Positions 42,702 through 52,244 of a stretch of 64,000 bases of DNA are shown piece after piece. Each line of letters begins with the position of its first letter. Positions within the stretch are counted from its first letter, which is position 1. Origin of the DNA: Glaciecola nitratireducens FR1064 (GTDB lineage Bacteria > Pseudomonadota > Gammaproteobacteria > Enterobacterales > Alteromonadaceae); assembly GCF_000226565.1 (NCBI RefSeq), contig NC_016041.1, positions 1,984,001 through 2,048,000 of the forward strand, in the 5' to 3' direction. Below the pieces are notes generated by a model that saw nothing but the letters and a program-made list of their open reading frames with translations, did not search any database and was not told the origin of the DNA. The position numbers and the translations under genes are program-made.

Positions 42702-43670
42702 GTGACCAAGATACAGCATATAGGTATTTTTACTTCAGGCGGTGACGCTCCCGGTATGAATGCGGCACTATTTGCAGTGGTAAAAACCGCTGAGACTCTC
42801 GGCATAAAAGTGAGTGGTATACGAAGAGGGTTTGAAGGTTTGATTGATGATGATCTAATACCGCTTCAATCTCAGCAATTGCAAAAACAAATGCACCTAG
42901 GCGGCACTATTCTTAAAACAGCCCGTAGTGAGCGTTTCAAGTCTAAACTGGGACAAGAAAAGTCTGTGCAAACAATTAAAGACAATAAACTTGATGCGCT
43001 TATTGCTATTGGTGGTGATGGTACTTTTCGAGGTATGTTATCGCTATCAAGTATCAGCAATATTCCCTTTATAGGCATCCCCGGTACAATAGATAACGAC
43101 ATAGCGGGCACTGATTATACGCTCGGGTTTGATTCAGCGGTGAATACAGCGATAAAGTGTATTGATAATATTCGGGATACTGCTGAATCTCATAATAGAG
43201 TGTTTTTAGTCGAGGTGATGGGACGCGACTCTGGCTATATTAGTATTTATTCAGGTCTTAGTTGTGGTGCGGATTCCATACTGATACCCGAAAGTGCCCA
43301 AGATTTCACCTATCTTTTAGAGAAAATTAAGAATTACAGCAGCGAAGATGCATTTATCGTGGTGGTTGCGGAAGGAGATGAGGTAAGTGTTGAAGAAGTT
43401 TCTTCAAAAATACGGAGCGTAAACACTGATATAGATTTGCGAATAGCTAAGCTCGGTCATATTCAGCGAGGTGGAAACCCTTCTGCTCAAGATCGTATGT
43501 TGGGTATAAGGCTAGGTGTGCTCGCAACTAAAGCGCTCTTTCAAGGTGAATCAAATAAAATGGCGGGGGTCCGCAATAATAGGCCGACATTAAGCGCGTT
43601 TGAGTCTCGAGTGAAAGAACATATAATTGACGCTGAGCTACAAGCTCTTTTAACATTATTTTGTAAGTAA
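42702..43670 (+). CDS. pfkA: ATP-dependent 6-phosphofructokinase
   Basis: A 322-aa phosphofructokinase. It has the ATP-binding start F-T-S-G-G-D-A-P-G-M-N-A, the catalytic G-G-D-G-T and P-G-T-I-D-N-D motifs (about residues 103-130), and M-G-R-D-S-G-Y. Length and motifs match bacterial PfkA, which phosphorylates fructose-6-phosphate in glycolysis. Start is a GTG with an AAAGGA site. It stands alone. Many marine Alteromonadales rely on other glycolytic routes, so its presence says the upper Embden-Meyerhof pathway is available. Confidence 0.95.
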   Translation: MTKIQHIGIFTSGGDAPGMNAALFAVVKTAETLGIKVSGIRRGFEGLIDDDLIPLQSQQLQKQMHLGGTILKTARSERFKSKLGQEKSVQTIKDNKLDALIAIGGDGTFRGMLSLSSISNIPFIGIPGTIDNDIAGTDYTLGFDSAVNTAIKCIDNIRDTAESHNRVFLVEVMGRDSGYISIYSGLSCGADSILIPESAQDFTYLLEKIKNYSSEDAFIVVVAEGDEVSVEEVSSKIRSVNTDIDLRIAKLGHIQRGGNPSAQDRMLGIRLGVLATKALFQGESNKMAGVRNNRPTLSAFESRVKEHIIDAELQALLTLFCK

Positions 43671-43892
43671 GAACTTGTTTGCTCATTAGCATCTGCTGAC
43701 ATCCGCTACTCTTAATTATTGAAAACCCCTTTCATAATTCCATTTGCCTATCTTATTTTTATCAAGGGCTTACCACATTGTAGTAAGGGAAGTCCCCAAT
43801 ATTGCTAACGCAAACGAAACGCTATACTACGCTCATTCATAGTTGCTGTTAATTTAATTCTCGGACGGCTAGACTGATGAAGGAAGTTAATT

Positions 43893-44435
43893 TTGAGCAC
43901 CTTAACCAAACAGAATCAAACAATTCTTGGTAAATTCGGCTTACACACGCTACTTGTGGGCGTATTGTTTATTCTTATGGGGACTGCAGGGATAATAGTA
44001 CCGGTTGTTATGTCGCTCGGAACTGTTATTTTTTCTGCTTGGTTATTGTTCCTAGGCGGCGTAATGTGGGGAATTTACACTTACCGCTATGATCGCAAAG
44101 GCTTCATAAACTGGATTAAATCAACTCTGCTTATTACCGTCAGCATACTAATGCTCCTATATCCGATGCCAAGTATAGAAGCTTTGGCTCTCTTGTTGGC
44201 TATTTATCTGTTAGTGGACGCTTTTAACAGTTTTCTCTTAGCAAATTCAATTTATCCGGCGAAGAGTTGGTTTTGGATGGCGTTCAATGGTTTTACGTCG
44301 CTGCTCTTAGCCATTTTATTTTTGTTTGGTTGGCCAAGCACTTCACTATATTTAGTGGGTCTGTATGTCGGCATCAGTCTATTTTTTGATGGGTGGGCAT
44401 TGTTTGCGATTGGTTGGGCGCTGAGAAAAGCATAA
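43893..44435 (+). CDS. HdeD-family (DUF308) membrane protein
   Basis: A 180-aa protein with six hydrophobic segments arranged as pairs, typical of the DUF308/HdeD repeat (W-L-L-F-L-G-G, A-I-Y-L-L-V-D-A-F). HdeD is linked to acid resistance in E. coli; the general function is open. Translation starts at TTG, preceded by GAAGGAAG; no in-frame ATG lies upstream. It is a single gene. Confidence 0.82.
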   Translation: MSTLTKQNQTILGKFGLHTLLVGVLFILMGTAGIIVPVVMSLGTVIFSAWLLFLGGVMWGIYTYRYDRKGFINWIKSTLLITVSILMLLYPMPSIEALALLLAIYLLVDAFNSFLLANSIYPAKSWFWMAFNGFTSLLLAILFLFGWPSTSLYLVGLYVGISLFFDGWALFAIGWALRKA

Positions 44436-44457
44436 GATAATTTATTAATTGTGTTTG

Positions 44458-45096
44458 TTAACTATTATTTATCGTTTTTCTATTAGACAAGTTGTAAAAA
44501 TAAAATAGCGCCGTTGCTATACATACCCCCGCAATTGCAACAGCCATATCTTTTTGAGCATCCCATATATCTCCTTGCGTCCCTAAGTAAGAAATACCTT
44601 GTTCGGCAAAGAACAAATCAGCAACTAACCATTCTATAATTTCATAAAACGCACCAACAGACACGACTAACAGTGAAGGTACAGTAAGCGCAACGTTTTC
44701 CGGGTATTTTAACCATTTCGAAAAACATTCCCACATCGGGTAGAAGAGTAATAGCCCGAAGCTAAAATGAACAAAACGGTCATATTGATTTCTAGGTGAA
44801 TTAAAAATTTCTTGAAAATAAAACCCCAAAGGATTTTCGGCATAGGTATATTTTGAACCATACACGTGCATACATAAAAAAATGCAGAGTAACAGATAAC
44901 TAAAGTTGTTGAACCTGAACGCTCGGTAAGTGCTGATTAAAAAAATCAATGAAATGACAGTAAGGGTATTTTCAATAATCCAATTTGCCATGTCGGTAGT
45001 TCCGATTAATGAATTTCCCCATACAGCGACAAACAATAAAGTAAAAACAATCAACTGATACTGATTTCCTTTCTTAATATTACTTAATAAATTCAT
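44458..45096 (-). CDS. YjdF-like (DUF2238) inner-membrane protein
   Basis: A 212-aa protein with about six membrane helices, and the conserved Y-D-R-F-V-H-F-S-F-G and F-Y-E-I-I-E-W-L motifs, then G-T-Q-G-D-I-W-D-A-Q-K-D-M, which define the DUF2238/YjdF family. The function is unknown. The ATG at 45096 has a GGAG site at proper distance and is preferred over an upstream GTG. It is convergent with the HdeD-like gene. Confidence 0.88.
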   Translation of the reverse strand: MNLLSNIKKGNQYQLIVFTLLFVAVWGNSLIGTTDMANWIIENTLTVISLIFLISTYRAFRFNNFSYLLLCIFLCMHVYGSKYTYAENPLGFYFQEIFNSPRNQYDRFVHFSFGLLLFYPMWECFSKWLKYPENVALTVPSLLVVSVGAFYEIIEWLVADLFFAEQGISYLGTQGDIWDAQKDMAVAIAGVCIATALFYFYNLSNRKTINNS

Positions 45097-45251
45097 TTTG
45101 AGCACTCCATTCCCTGAAACAATAAATCTGTGAGAGGCATCATAATTAGATATCCATAAATCTTGACTGAGGTCAAAAACTATACATCGTTTTGCGCTAC
45201 TTTGATTGTATAAATTACAAGCTTGATAAATTAAATATTACGAGGTTTTAC

Positions 45252-45722
45252 ATGTTTACCACTATAAAAAGAGTACCTATTTACTTTTTGTTATCGACAT
45301 TGCTGCTGCTTTGCGCTTGTGCCACACCCAGAGGCGAAAATGAGGCAGGAGGAATGATCATTGGTGGGATTTTAGGAGGAGTACTTGGCCATCAAGTAGG
45401 GAGTGGCAGCGGACAAACAGCAGCAACAGTAATTGGTGCCATGATCGGTACTACCATCGGAGGAAATGTAGGCAGGAGTATGGACAAAACCGATCGCCTA
45501 AAAGTTAGCCACTCTCTTGAAACAGTCCGAACAGGTGTAGAAACACGCTGGAAAAACCCAGACACGGGGTATCAATATCGTGTTGTTCCCACTCGCACTT
45601 ATGAGGCGCCAGAAGGGCCTTGTCGTGAATACACCGTGGATGCAAGTATAGGCGGAAAAACAGAGCAAATCTATGGCACCGCGTGCCGTCAAGCAGATGG
45701 CAGTTGGCAGGTGAAGAGTTAA
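45252..45722 (+). CDS. Glycine-zipper (2TM) outer-membrane lipoprotein
   Basis: A 156-aa lipoprotein: signal peptide with lipobox L-L-C-A-C near residue 22, a glycine-zipper hairpin (about 34-75, with G-G-I-L-G-G-V-L-G and [10 protein letters not shown]), and a C-terminal domain with two cysteines (G-P-C-R-E-Y, T-A-C-R-Q). This is the surface-antigen/RT0821-like family found in envelopes of many proteobacteria. The start is the ATG after ACGAGG; the longer frame upstream is not needed. Confidence 0.87.
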   Translation: MFTTIKRVPIYFLLSTLLLLCACATPRGENEAGGMIIGGILGGVLGHQVGSGSGQTAATVIGAMIGTTIGGNVGRSMDKTDRLKVSHSLETVRTGVETRWKNPDTGYQYRVVPTRTYEAPEGPCREYTVDASIGGKTEQIYGTACRQADGSWQVKS

Positions 45723-46121
45723 TTAATGGTGGCTGATAGTAAGCCAAATTAAACTTGGAAAGAATAGGGGGCTTGTTAATTTGCAGCAGATATAATAACA
45801 ATGCCACCGCCGACAATGAATTACTTTTTAACTAGTTCTTCAATTTTTATTCAATGGTATAAATTAATAGACGCTATCTTAGTAGACTAAGCTTTAACGA
45901 TGCGTAAACTACTCGCCAGTTTACAGTTTTATTCATTATGAGTAGGGCAATATGTCCAAAAAAGTGTCCTATGATAAAAGCTCTTTCGGCTAACCTTGAT
46001 GAAATTGAAACAGCTGCATTAGTGTCGTATGCGTATATTAGCTATGACTTAGACCAATATTCCTCCGCTATAGAAACGCATATTTGTGTCTCTATTGCCC
46101 TCTAAGTTGAAAGCGTAAACT
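45723..46121. other. Intergenic stretch with a doubtful 44-codon frame
   Basis: Nearly 400 bp separate the lipoprotein gene from the HDOD gene. A frame at 45971-46105 (plus strand) could encode 44 aa beginning M-I-K-A-L-S-A-N-L-D-E-I-E, but no ribosome-binding site precedes it and no family is seen. It may be a small gene or a remnant. No terminator stands out. Confidence 0.3.
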
Positions 46122-47237
46122 ATGTTAAAAAAACTGTGGTCTTTATTTTTTACACCCCGAAAGGTGACGGCATCAACTCTATCAACAGAGCAATTGCAAA
46201 CTGATAATTCAGCTACTTTGCCCAAGGCTACTATACTTTCCGAAGAAAACCTTTTAGACCAAGCATTATCAGCAGAAGAGATTGAGAGTAAACGTCAATC
46301 AGTGGAAAATGAGGCCAAGCAAGCCAGTCATTCACTGCAAAAGTCTGAACTCCTATTTTACGATTATTTACTTGGAGCCTCAAAATCTGACAGTACGATA
46401 AGTGCACTTGAATATGACATTTTGGTTAATGTCAATGAAGCTCTATCGAATCCAAAAAAAGCACTAGAGAATTTTCCTCAATTGCCTCAATCTTTAAATC
46501 AGCTCATGGGTTTCTTGGGCGAAAATGATTTTGACTTAAACGAATTTTGCAAGGTAGTAGAGCACGACCCTATAGTGGCAACACAATTGATAGCGGTCGC
46601 TAATAGCGCTCAATATAATCATAGCGGTAAAGATGTCACCGATATAAAGCAATCATTTATGCTATTGGGTAGTCAAGGCGTGAAGGAACACGTTCTTCAG
46701 GGATTTGTTAAAAATTTATCTAAATGCAGCCCTATCTACTTTAAAACATTTGGCAAAAAGATCTGGAAGCATAGCGATGATACGGCAGCGGTATGCCGAC
46801 ACTTGGCGAAAGAAAGAGGTCTTGATACTGAAACTGCATTCTTAATTGGCCTTGTTCACGATATTGGCAAAATATTTATTTTCAAATTAATGGTGGAATC
46901 CTTTCGAAGAGTGCATCCAGATGAAGAGCTCCAATCTTTAGTGGTTAAAAAGTTACTACAGAAAAAGTCAATGGAACTCAGTATTTTTACCATTAGAAAA
47001 TGGGAACTCCCCGAAATTATTGAGCGTGCAATTACCGATCTCGCGTATTACCAACAACAAAAACCAAAAACCCCCTTAGGTCAGTTACTCGTTGAGGCAA
47101 ACTGCATTAGTGAATTGTGCTTAATAATGGAAGATAAGATTATTACGTCAGAAGAGCTTGATGTTGAAGTCGCTCTGTTGCACCTCCCAGATGATGCGAA
47201 GAATTATCTTTATACCCGTTTAGAAAACCTTCAATGA
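46122..47237 (+). CDS. HDOD-domain protein
   Basis: A 371-aa cytoplasmic protein. After a low-complexity N-terminal stretch (about 1-80) comes an HDOD domain (about 120-330) with L-P-Q-S-L-N-Q-L-M, V-E-H-D-P-I-V-A-T-Q-L-I-A-V-A-N-S, and a preserved L-V-H-D-I-G-K. HDOD proteins work in regulation of chemotaxis, cyclic-di-GMP signalling and stress responses, generally as scaffolds without proven catalysis. It stands alone, and its partner is not evident. Confidence 0.88.
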   Translation: MLKKLWSLFFTPRKVTASTLSTEQLQTDNSATLPKATILSEENLLDQALSAEEIESKRQSVENEAKQASHSLQKSELLFYDYLLGASKSDSTISALEYDILVNVNEALSNPKKALENFPQLPQSLNQLMGFLGENDFDLNEFCKVVEHDPIVATQLIAVANSAQYNHSGKDVTDIKQSFMLLGSQGVKEHVLQGFVKNLSKCSPIYFKTFGKKIWKHSDDTAAVCRHLAKERGLDTETAFLIGLVHDIGKIFIFKLMVESFRRVHPDEELQSLVVKKLLQKKSMELSIFTIRKWELPEIIERAITDLAYYQQQKPKTPLGQLLVEANCISELCLIMEDKIITSEELDVEVALLHLPDDAKNYLYTRLENLQ

Positions 47238-47430
47238 CATGAATAGATAGCGTTCTGCATATCATCAATTGCACAATTCGACTTTATCTTACCTTTGCAT
47301 AAAACCTCATGCGCCGACTTAATATGAAAATACTCTTAAAATCAACATACTATTGATGCGTATCAATGCCATACTGTTATTTAAGAGTAAACTTCAAACG
47401 TCAGGAGTGCTCAAAAGTTGGAGATAATTT

Positions 47431-47742
47431 ATGGTAGATAGACTAGATAAGTTGCTAACACTTAAAGAAGAATTAAGTGCTCGTATCGCTAAAATTAATA
47501 CAGAACTGCACAACCGTAGGACGAGTGGCAAATTTTCTGAGCAAGTCGTTGACCGTCAAAACGATGATGTTCTGTTGAATCTTAAAAGTGAAGCAGAACA
47601 AGAGTTAGAGCAAATAAATCACGCTCTCACTAAAATAGAGAATTCAGTATACGGCATCTGTGAAAAATGCCACGGTAAGATTAGTTCAGAGCGTTTAGAT
47701 GCTATTCCTTTTGCCGCAAATTGCAGAAACTGTTTCGAATAA
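47431..47742 (+). CDS. TraR/DksA-family zinc-finger protein
   Basis: A 103-aa protein with an N-terminal coiled-coil hairpin (about 1-70) and a C-terminal four-cysteine zinc finger, C-E-K-C-H-G ... C-R-N-C. This is the DksA/TraR fold that enters the RNA polymerase secondary channel. The usual D-x2-D-x-A tip is not obvious here, so it may belong to the YbiI/DksA-like subgroup with other effects. A GGAGAT site precedes the ATG. DUF1840 follows after 16 nt. Confidence 0.88.
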   Translation: MVDRLDKLLTLKEELSARIAKINTELHNRRTSGKFSEQVVDRQNDDVLLNLKSEAEQELEQINHALTKIENSVYGICEKCHGKISSERLDAIPFAANCRNCFE

Positions 47743-47758
47743 AAACAAGGATATGAAC

Positions 47759-48073
47759 ATGTTAGTAACTTTTTCCAATCGCCTATCTGGTGATATAACG
47801 ATGTTTGGTGATATCGCAGTTCAATTATTAAAACTAATGGGCCACAGTGGCACCGTTCCAAGCGCCCTAAGTGCAGAAGATGTTCCTGCCGCGCTAGCAA
47901 AGTTACAAAATGCTATCGATGATATTGAGCCCTCGCCGGAGTCAGATTTGTTACAAAATGAAGACGAGACGCCTGCTCCTATAAGTCTTGCGCATCGAGC
48001 TATGCCTTTAATTGAAATGCTACAAACATCTGCACGAGATAAGTCATACCTTATGTGGGCTTACAATAGCTAG
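47759..48073 (+). CDS. DUF1840 protein
   Basis: A 104-aa protein with the DUF1840 opening M-L-V-T-F-S-N-R ... D-I-T-M-F-G-D-I-A followed by L-L-K-L-M-G-H-S-G-T-V-P, and the late A-M-P-L-I-E-M-L. The function is unknown. Two ATGs lie close together; the second (47759) has AAGGAT at the right distance and gives the usual family start. It is probably co-transcribed with the DksA-like gene. Confidence 0.87.
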   Translation: MLVTFSNRLSGDITMFGDIAVQLLKLMGHSGTVPSALSAEDVPAALAKLQNAIDDIEPSPESDLLQNEDETPAPISLAHRAMPLIEMLQTSARDKSYLMWAYNS

Positions 48074-48260
48074 TAGACATATTTGCCAGTGCTTTGCTCT
48101 ACAATAGAGATAAGTAAACAAAGGCAGTAGACAAAAAAACAAATAACGATGGTAATAGCATCCTGCAATCGGCTTTTTATGTTTAATATATATTGGTTTG
48201 TTGATAAGGATGCTTAACTGATAAGCTAAGGCCATTTAATAGATTCAATGGACCGAAATT

Positions 48261-49310
48261 TTGACCAAGGACAAAACAAAACGCATACTCAGGATATTGC
48301 TGATCGTTGCATCACTATTTTCTTTGTTCTTCGTGCCATGGCTGTTGGTAAAAGCGTGGATACTTCCTCTTCCGGATACGATCCAAGAACAGTTAGATGA
48401 GGCAGTTAGTCACGGATTTGACGGAATAATTGTGTATGTCGATCAAGTCGGTGTGCCCCCTTTATACTTTACTTCTGGCTGGCATAATCGAGAAGCCAAG
48501 ATACCCGCAAAACCACAAGCCCTTTTTAAAATTGCCAGCATTAGCAAACTATACGATGCTGTGGCTGTTACTAAACTGGTTAGTGAAGGGCGCCTTGACC
48601 TTGATAAAACAATAGCAGACTACTTACCTGACCTTGTGGGAAGAATAGAATATGCCGATAAAATCTCTTTAAGATTGATGATACAACATAAAAGTGGGAT
48701 CCCAAACTTTACGAACGCACCAAATTTTTGGGCAGCCCCAACGCAATCTTATGAAGAAAGTCTCGCACTAATCATGGACAAACCTGCCAACTTTGAACCC
48801 GGTGATGACTATGAATATAGCAATACTAATTATCTGTTAATCAATAAGATAATGGACAATGCACTTGGCTATGGTAACTTTCAATTTATTCAGCAAAGTA
48901 TTTTAATGCCACTAAACCTTACGCATACTTTTGCTTCGCTCAATGAAGTGGATATGGAGGATGTGATGAGTGGCTACCATGTAGGTCATCCATTCGATTT
49001 AAAAGCCGACGAACACGGCATGCTAGCAACAGCAGAAGATGTCGGTATTTTCTTAAGAGCACTGAATGATGGACGCATTTTTGATAGGAGAGAGCAGAAA
49101 ATATATTCTTCTATTTACAAGTATGAACACGCCGGTTGGGTTCCTGGATATCAGAGTTTCGCGTCATATCACAAAGACCTAGATACTATTGTAATTCAGT
49201 TCTACAGCACAACCGATCCAGAACTATACAATTGGAATTTGTCAGAAATTATAAATAGTAGAATTGCTAAAATTTTAAAAAGACAAAGGAAAGAAAAGCA
49301 ATTAGAGTAG
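48261..49310 (+). CDS. Class C beta-lactamase-fold serine hydrolase
   Basis: A 349-aa membrane-anchored serine hydrolase. N-terminal helix at about 10-33, then the active motif S-I-S-K (S-x-x-K, near residue 93), Y-S-N near 191, and H-A-G-W in place of the KTG triad. This is the beta-lactamase-related/penicillin-binding-protein-like family with esterase or peptidase activity, probably periplasmic. There is only a TTG start available upstream of the signal helix, with no good ribosome-binding site, so the start is unsure. Confidence 0.85.
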   Translation: MTKDKTKRILRILLIVASLFSLFFVPWLLVKAWILPLPDTIQEQLDEAVSHGFDGIIVYVDQVGVPPLYFTSGWHNREAKIPAKPQALFKIASISKLYDAVAVTKLVSEGRLDLDKTIADYLPDLVGRIEYADKISLRLMIQHKSGIPNFTNAPNFWAAPTQSYEESLALIMDKPANFEPGDDYEYSNTNYLLINKIMDNALGYGNFQFIQQSILMPLNLTHTFASLNEVDMEDVMSGYHVGHPFDLKADEHGMLATAEDVGIFLRALNDGRIFDRREQKIYSSIYKYEHAGWVPGYQSFASYHKDLDTIVIQFYSTTDPELYNWNLSEIINSRIAKILKRQRKEKQLE

Positions 49311-49435
49311 TGGGCTTCGCTGAAACCTGTAAACGAGCGATGCGGATTTAGCAAAAGATTTGCTTACTAAGACGGAAAATATGTAATCAAGTGTGACAGG
49401 CTCATTTACAAGATACATCCAACATGGAGAGTGAA

Positions 49436-49888
49436 ATGAAAGTACTAGTTTTATTGATGTTATTAACTTTTGGATGTATCGCTAAAGATGATGTCCAATT
49501 CAACCCGTCTACTTTAGATGATACAAAATCAATTTATTGGATTGACAGCAAGTCAAATTCAGCAATCCTCTATAGTAGATTCAAAGTATTTCACAACTTA
49601 AGAGATTTAGTCTCAACAACTATTGCGACAGGGAATGAAACCGCTCAAGCAAGCGAAACTCTTTGTTCATATGACAAGCTTGTATTCGTAGATAACAATA
49701 AAGATCTCATCGCTGTTTTTCCTATAAAAAATAATAGCATCATCCATAACGGCATTATTTACGCAGTCCCCAAACAACAATTAGGTAAATTTACTGACTT
49801 CAACCAAAAACGCATTGCTAAAGGTGATGAAGTTCTTGCTAAACATCTGAAGATGAATATTAATAACTATACAGAAGAATGTTTGTAA
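49436..49888 (+). CDS. Putative small lipoprotein, unknown function
   Basis: A 150-aa protein starting M-K-V-L-V-L-L-M-L-L-T-F-G-C, a short signal with lipobox cysteine, followed by a hydrophilic domain with two more cysteines (L-C-S-Y and E-E-C-L). GGAGAGTGA before the ATG at 49436 decides the start. No family was recognised. It has no evident operon partner; the next gene is convergent. Confidence 0.7.
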   Translation: MKVLVLLMLLTFGCIAKDDVQFNPSTLDDTKSIYWIDSKSNSAILYSRFKVFHNLRDLVSTTIATGNETAQASETLCSYDKLVFVDNNKDLIAVFPIKNNSIIHNGIIYAVPKQQLGKFTDFNQKRIAKGDEVLAKHLKMNINNYTEECL

Positions 49889-50014
49889 TACGCTGTGAAA
49901 GCATTATCAATCCTAAGGTAGATGGTTCTAAACCATTACCCAGCTAGATAACACATCCCTTAGGAACCGTATTTTTTCGGCTGCACCATGTGTGTTTCTG
50001 GCTTTTTCATATCA

Positions 50015-51277
50015 TCATCCTTTTCTTCTTATATTTAATTTGAAATCGTTGATCATATGTCGCGTAAAAGCGTTGAAAGTACCTAAACTAGGTTCGGGTG
50101 ATAAGCCTTTAGATAAGCGAATGATCTGCCAATAATAAAATCCAACCTGACCAAAACTATTAATCGCTTTTATTAGGTTTGACGAGCTGTTATTACCCCA
50201 AAAACCTTTACCCAATACCAATTTATCCTCGTAACAATCAACACTATCGATTGATTGTTGAATAAGCTTTGCTGAGCAATTAGGGTCGGTACATAATGGT
50301 CGAGCTAAGCCAATTATATCTACTTCACCGCTCTGTATTGCTCGTTCCATTACATCACGGCTACGAAAACCACCTGTAATCATCACTGGAATTTTTGCAG
50401 ATTGCTTAATCTTCTCAGCATACTCAATGAAATAGGCTTCGCGCTTACGGGTGCTTTCTCGAACATCGGTAGGCTCAATGCCTATCAAACTAAGCTGCTC
50501 ATAAGTACCGCCCGAAATTTCGAGTAAGTCTACACCGTCTTCGCCCAGCCAACTTGCCACGGTGATACAATCCTCTAGACTGAAGCCGCCTTTTTGGAAA
50601 TCGGCTGAATTAAGTTTAACTCCAATCGGAAAATCAGTGCCTACCGCTTCACGAACACCAACTATGATTCGCCGAATGATGCGTGCTCTATTGTCTAAAG
50701 AGCCACCCCATTGGTCTTGACGCTGATTAATTTTGGGTGATAAAAACTGACTGAGTAAATAGCCATGAGCGCAATGAATTTGCACACCAGTGAATCCAGC
50801 TTGCTTAACCAATTTTGCGGATTGAATGAAACGAGTGATGACTTCTTCTATATCGCTCTCTTGCATAGCACGCGGCTTACCAAAGTTTCCCAGCATTGAA
50901 AGTTGCACATCAGAGGGGGATAAAGGCTGACGATTCACCATTTTTGGGCACTGGCGTCCCGGATGATTAAGCTGTACCCATAGGTGATTACCTCCAGAAG
51001 TGCCTTGTTCAGCCCATTCCTTGAACAAGCTAAGTGCTTTATCGTCTTCTAATACAACATTTCCTGCTCGCTCTAAATATCTTCTGTCTACCATAACATT
51101 GCCAGTTATATGCAGCCCTGTACCGCCTTCTGACCAAGTCTTATATAACTTGATTAGCTCAGGACTTGGTTGATCAAGCTTATCAGCTAGACCTTCTGTC
51201 ATCGCGCTTTTGCAAAGTCGGTTTGGAATAACTGTGCCATTAGGTAGCGAAATTGGAGATGCGAGTGAACTGGTCAT
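50015..51277 (-). CDS. Old Yellow Enzyme-family NADH:flavin oxidoreductase
   Basis: A 420-aa FMN-dependent ene-reductase-like protein with an (alpha/beta)8 barrel: P-N-R-L-C-K-S-A-M-T-E near 18-28, Q-L-N-H-P-G-R-Q (about 102-109), the H-x2-H-x-like I-H-C-A-H-G-Y-L-L-S-Q-F-L-S-P near 167-181, R-A-R-I-I-R-R, and the phosphate-binding G-L-A-R-P-L. It reduces activated C=C bonds or xenobiotics. The C-terminal 60 residues exceed the simple barrel. It is a single gene. Confidence 0.88.
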   Translation of the reverse strand: MTSSLASPISLPNGTVIPNRLCKSAMTEGLADKLDQPSPELIKLYKTWSEGGTGLHITGNVMVDRRYLERAGNVVLEDDKALSLFKEWAEQGTSGGNHLWVQLNHPGRQCPKMVNRQPLSPSDVQLSMLGNFGKPRAMQESDIEEVITRFIQSAKLVKQAGFTGVQIHCAHGYLLSQFLSPKINQRQDQWGGSLDNRARIIRRIIVGVREAVGTDFPIGVKLNSADFQKGGFSLEDCITVASWLGEDGVDLLEISGGTYEQLSLIGIEPTDVRESTRKREAYFIEYAEKIKQSAKIPVMITGGFRSRDVMERAIQSGEVDIIGLARPLCTDPNCSAKLIQQSIDSVDCYEDKLVLGKGFWGNNSSSNLIKAINSFGQVGFYYWQIIRLSKGLSPEPSLGTFNAFTRHMINDFKLNIRRKG

Positions 51278-51434
51278 TTAGATGGCCTTGGTTATATTAA
51301 TCAAGCCTCATTGTATGGTTGATGAGATAAACATGATAGTCATCAATAGCAAAGAATAGAGAAACACCAAACACGCCAGTCGTTATTGATACTAACGGTG
51401 TGCCATTTGCTGATTTAATTATCGTAGAGAGACA

Positions 51435-51458
51435 GGCTGTTTGCTTGCGCAAACAGCC
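51435..51458 (-). terminator. Strong hairpin after the glutaredoxin-MauE gene (weak terminator)
   Basis: A perfect 10-bp stem GGCTGTTTGC / GCAAACAGCC with a 4-nt loop lies 13 nt past the minus-strand stop at 51472. No T-run follows on either strand, so it may be an mRNA-stabilising hairpin rather than a full intrinsic terminator. Confidence 0.5.
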
Positions 51459-51471
51459 GTTGATATAGCAC

Positions 51472-52209
51472 TCAGAGTGCTGAGTACAACATCCATACAC
51501 CTGCTCCAATCATGAACAGATTTTCTGTGAGCGAAACGAATCCAAGTGGCACGTCGCTATCGCCACCAACGCACGCACACTTTAGCTCTCGTTTGTCGAT
51601 ATACACAGCCTTAAACACTGATATTGCGCCCACCGTTCCTATGAATAGGGACACAGGCCCTACAATAAACCCAGATATCGATGCTAGCATTCCAATACCA
51701 GCGAACGCTTCTGCAAACGGATAGACATAGGCGTATCTGATGTTGCGCATGGCTAACAAATCATAGGTAATAAACGAGTTCGAAAATGTGTATAGGTCAC
51801 GCAGCTTTTGAATGGCCAATATGGTCATACTATAGGCAACGAACATCTCAACTACCTTTATTAAGTTAAAGCCGGACGTGTGTGCAAAAATAGTGGCTAA
51901 GCTCATTAAAAAGGCGACTGCAAAAATGGCCAGTACTGGCGTGTAGGTGGTGCCGGTTTGACCTGCCGGCGCCATGCCAAAATAATCTCTTAAATCGTCA
52001 TAACCGCCAATCTGTTTTTCGTCTATAAAAGCTTGTGGTGTCGTATCAACCTCGTGCTTTTCTTTAAACTTGTCGGTTTCTTCTCGAGAGGATAATTTAT
52101 GGTCTTTTACTTCAAAACCTTTTCTTTCGAGAAGGTCTTTTGAGCGCAATCCATACGGGCAAATGTGCTCACTGGTGTGCATTCGATAAAGCTTTGCTAT
52201 TTTTTTCAT
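51472..52209 (-). CDS. Glutaredoxin-MauE/DoxX-like fusion membrane protein
   Basis: A 245-aa protein joining a glutaredoxin domain (about 1-78; active site C-P-Y-G near residue 17-20, cis-Pro in D-T-T-P-Q-A-F, G-G-Y-D-D) to a MauE-type four-helix membrane domain (about 88-245). The C-terminal half has a conserved C-A-C-V-G-G-D-S-D-V-P loop. MauE-type proteins carry electrons or disulfides across the membrane, so this one likely transfers reducing power from the cytosol. It adjoins a broken DUF305 gene; such pairs occur in copper-response loci. Confidence 0.87.
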   Translation of the reverse strand: MKKIAKLYRMHTSEHICPYGLRSKDLLERKGFEVKDHKLSSREETDKFKEKHEVDTTPQAFIDEKQIGGYDDLRDYFGMAPAGQTGTTYTPVLAIFAVAFLMSLATIFAHTSGFNLIKVVEMFVAYSMTILAIQKLRDLYTFSNSFITYDLLAMRNIRYAYVYPFAEAFAGIGMLASISGFIVGPVSLFIGTVGAISVFKAVYIDKRELKCACVGGDSDVPLGFVSLTENLFMIGAGVWMLYSAL

Positions 52210-52244
52210 CTTATAGTCCTTTTTTAAACTTGGTTATACACTGC

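Noticed and set aside
51297-51509. 70-codon minus-strand frame after the glutaredoxin-MauE gene
   Set aside because: Overlaps the end of that gene and includes the hairpin at 51435-51458; no plausible start site.
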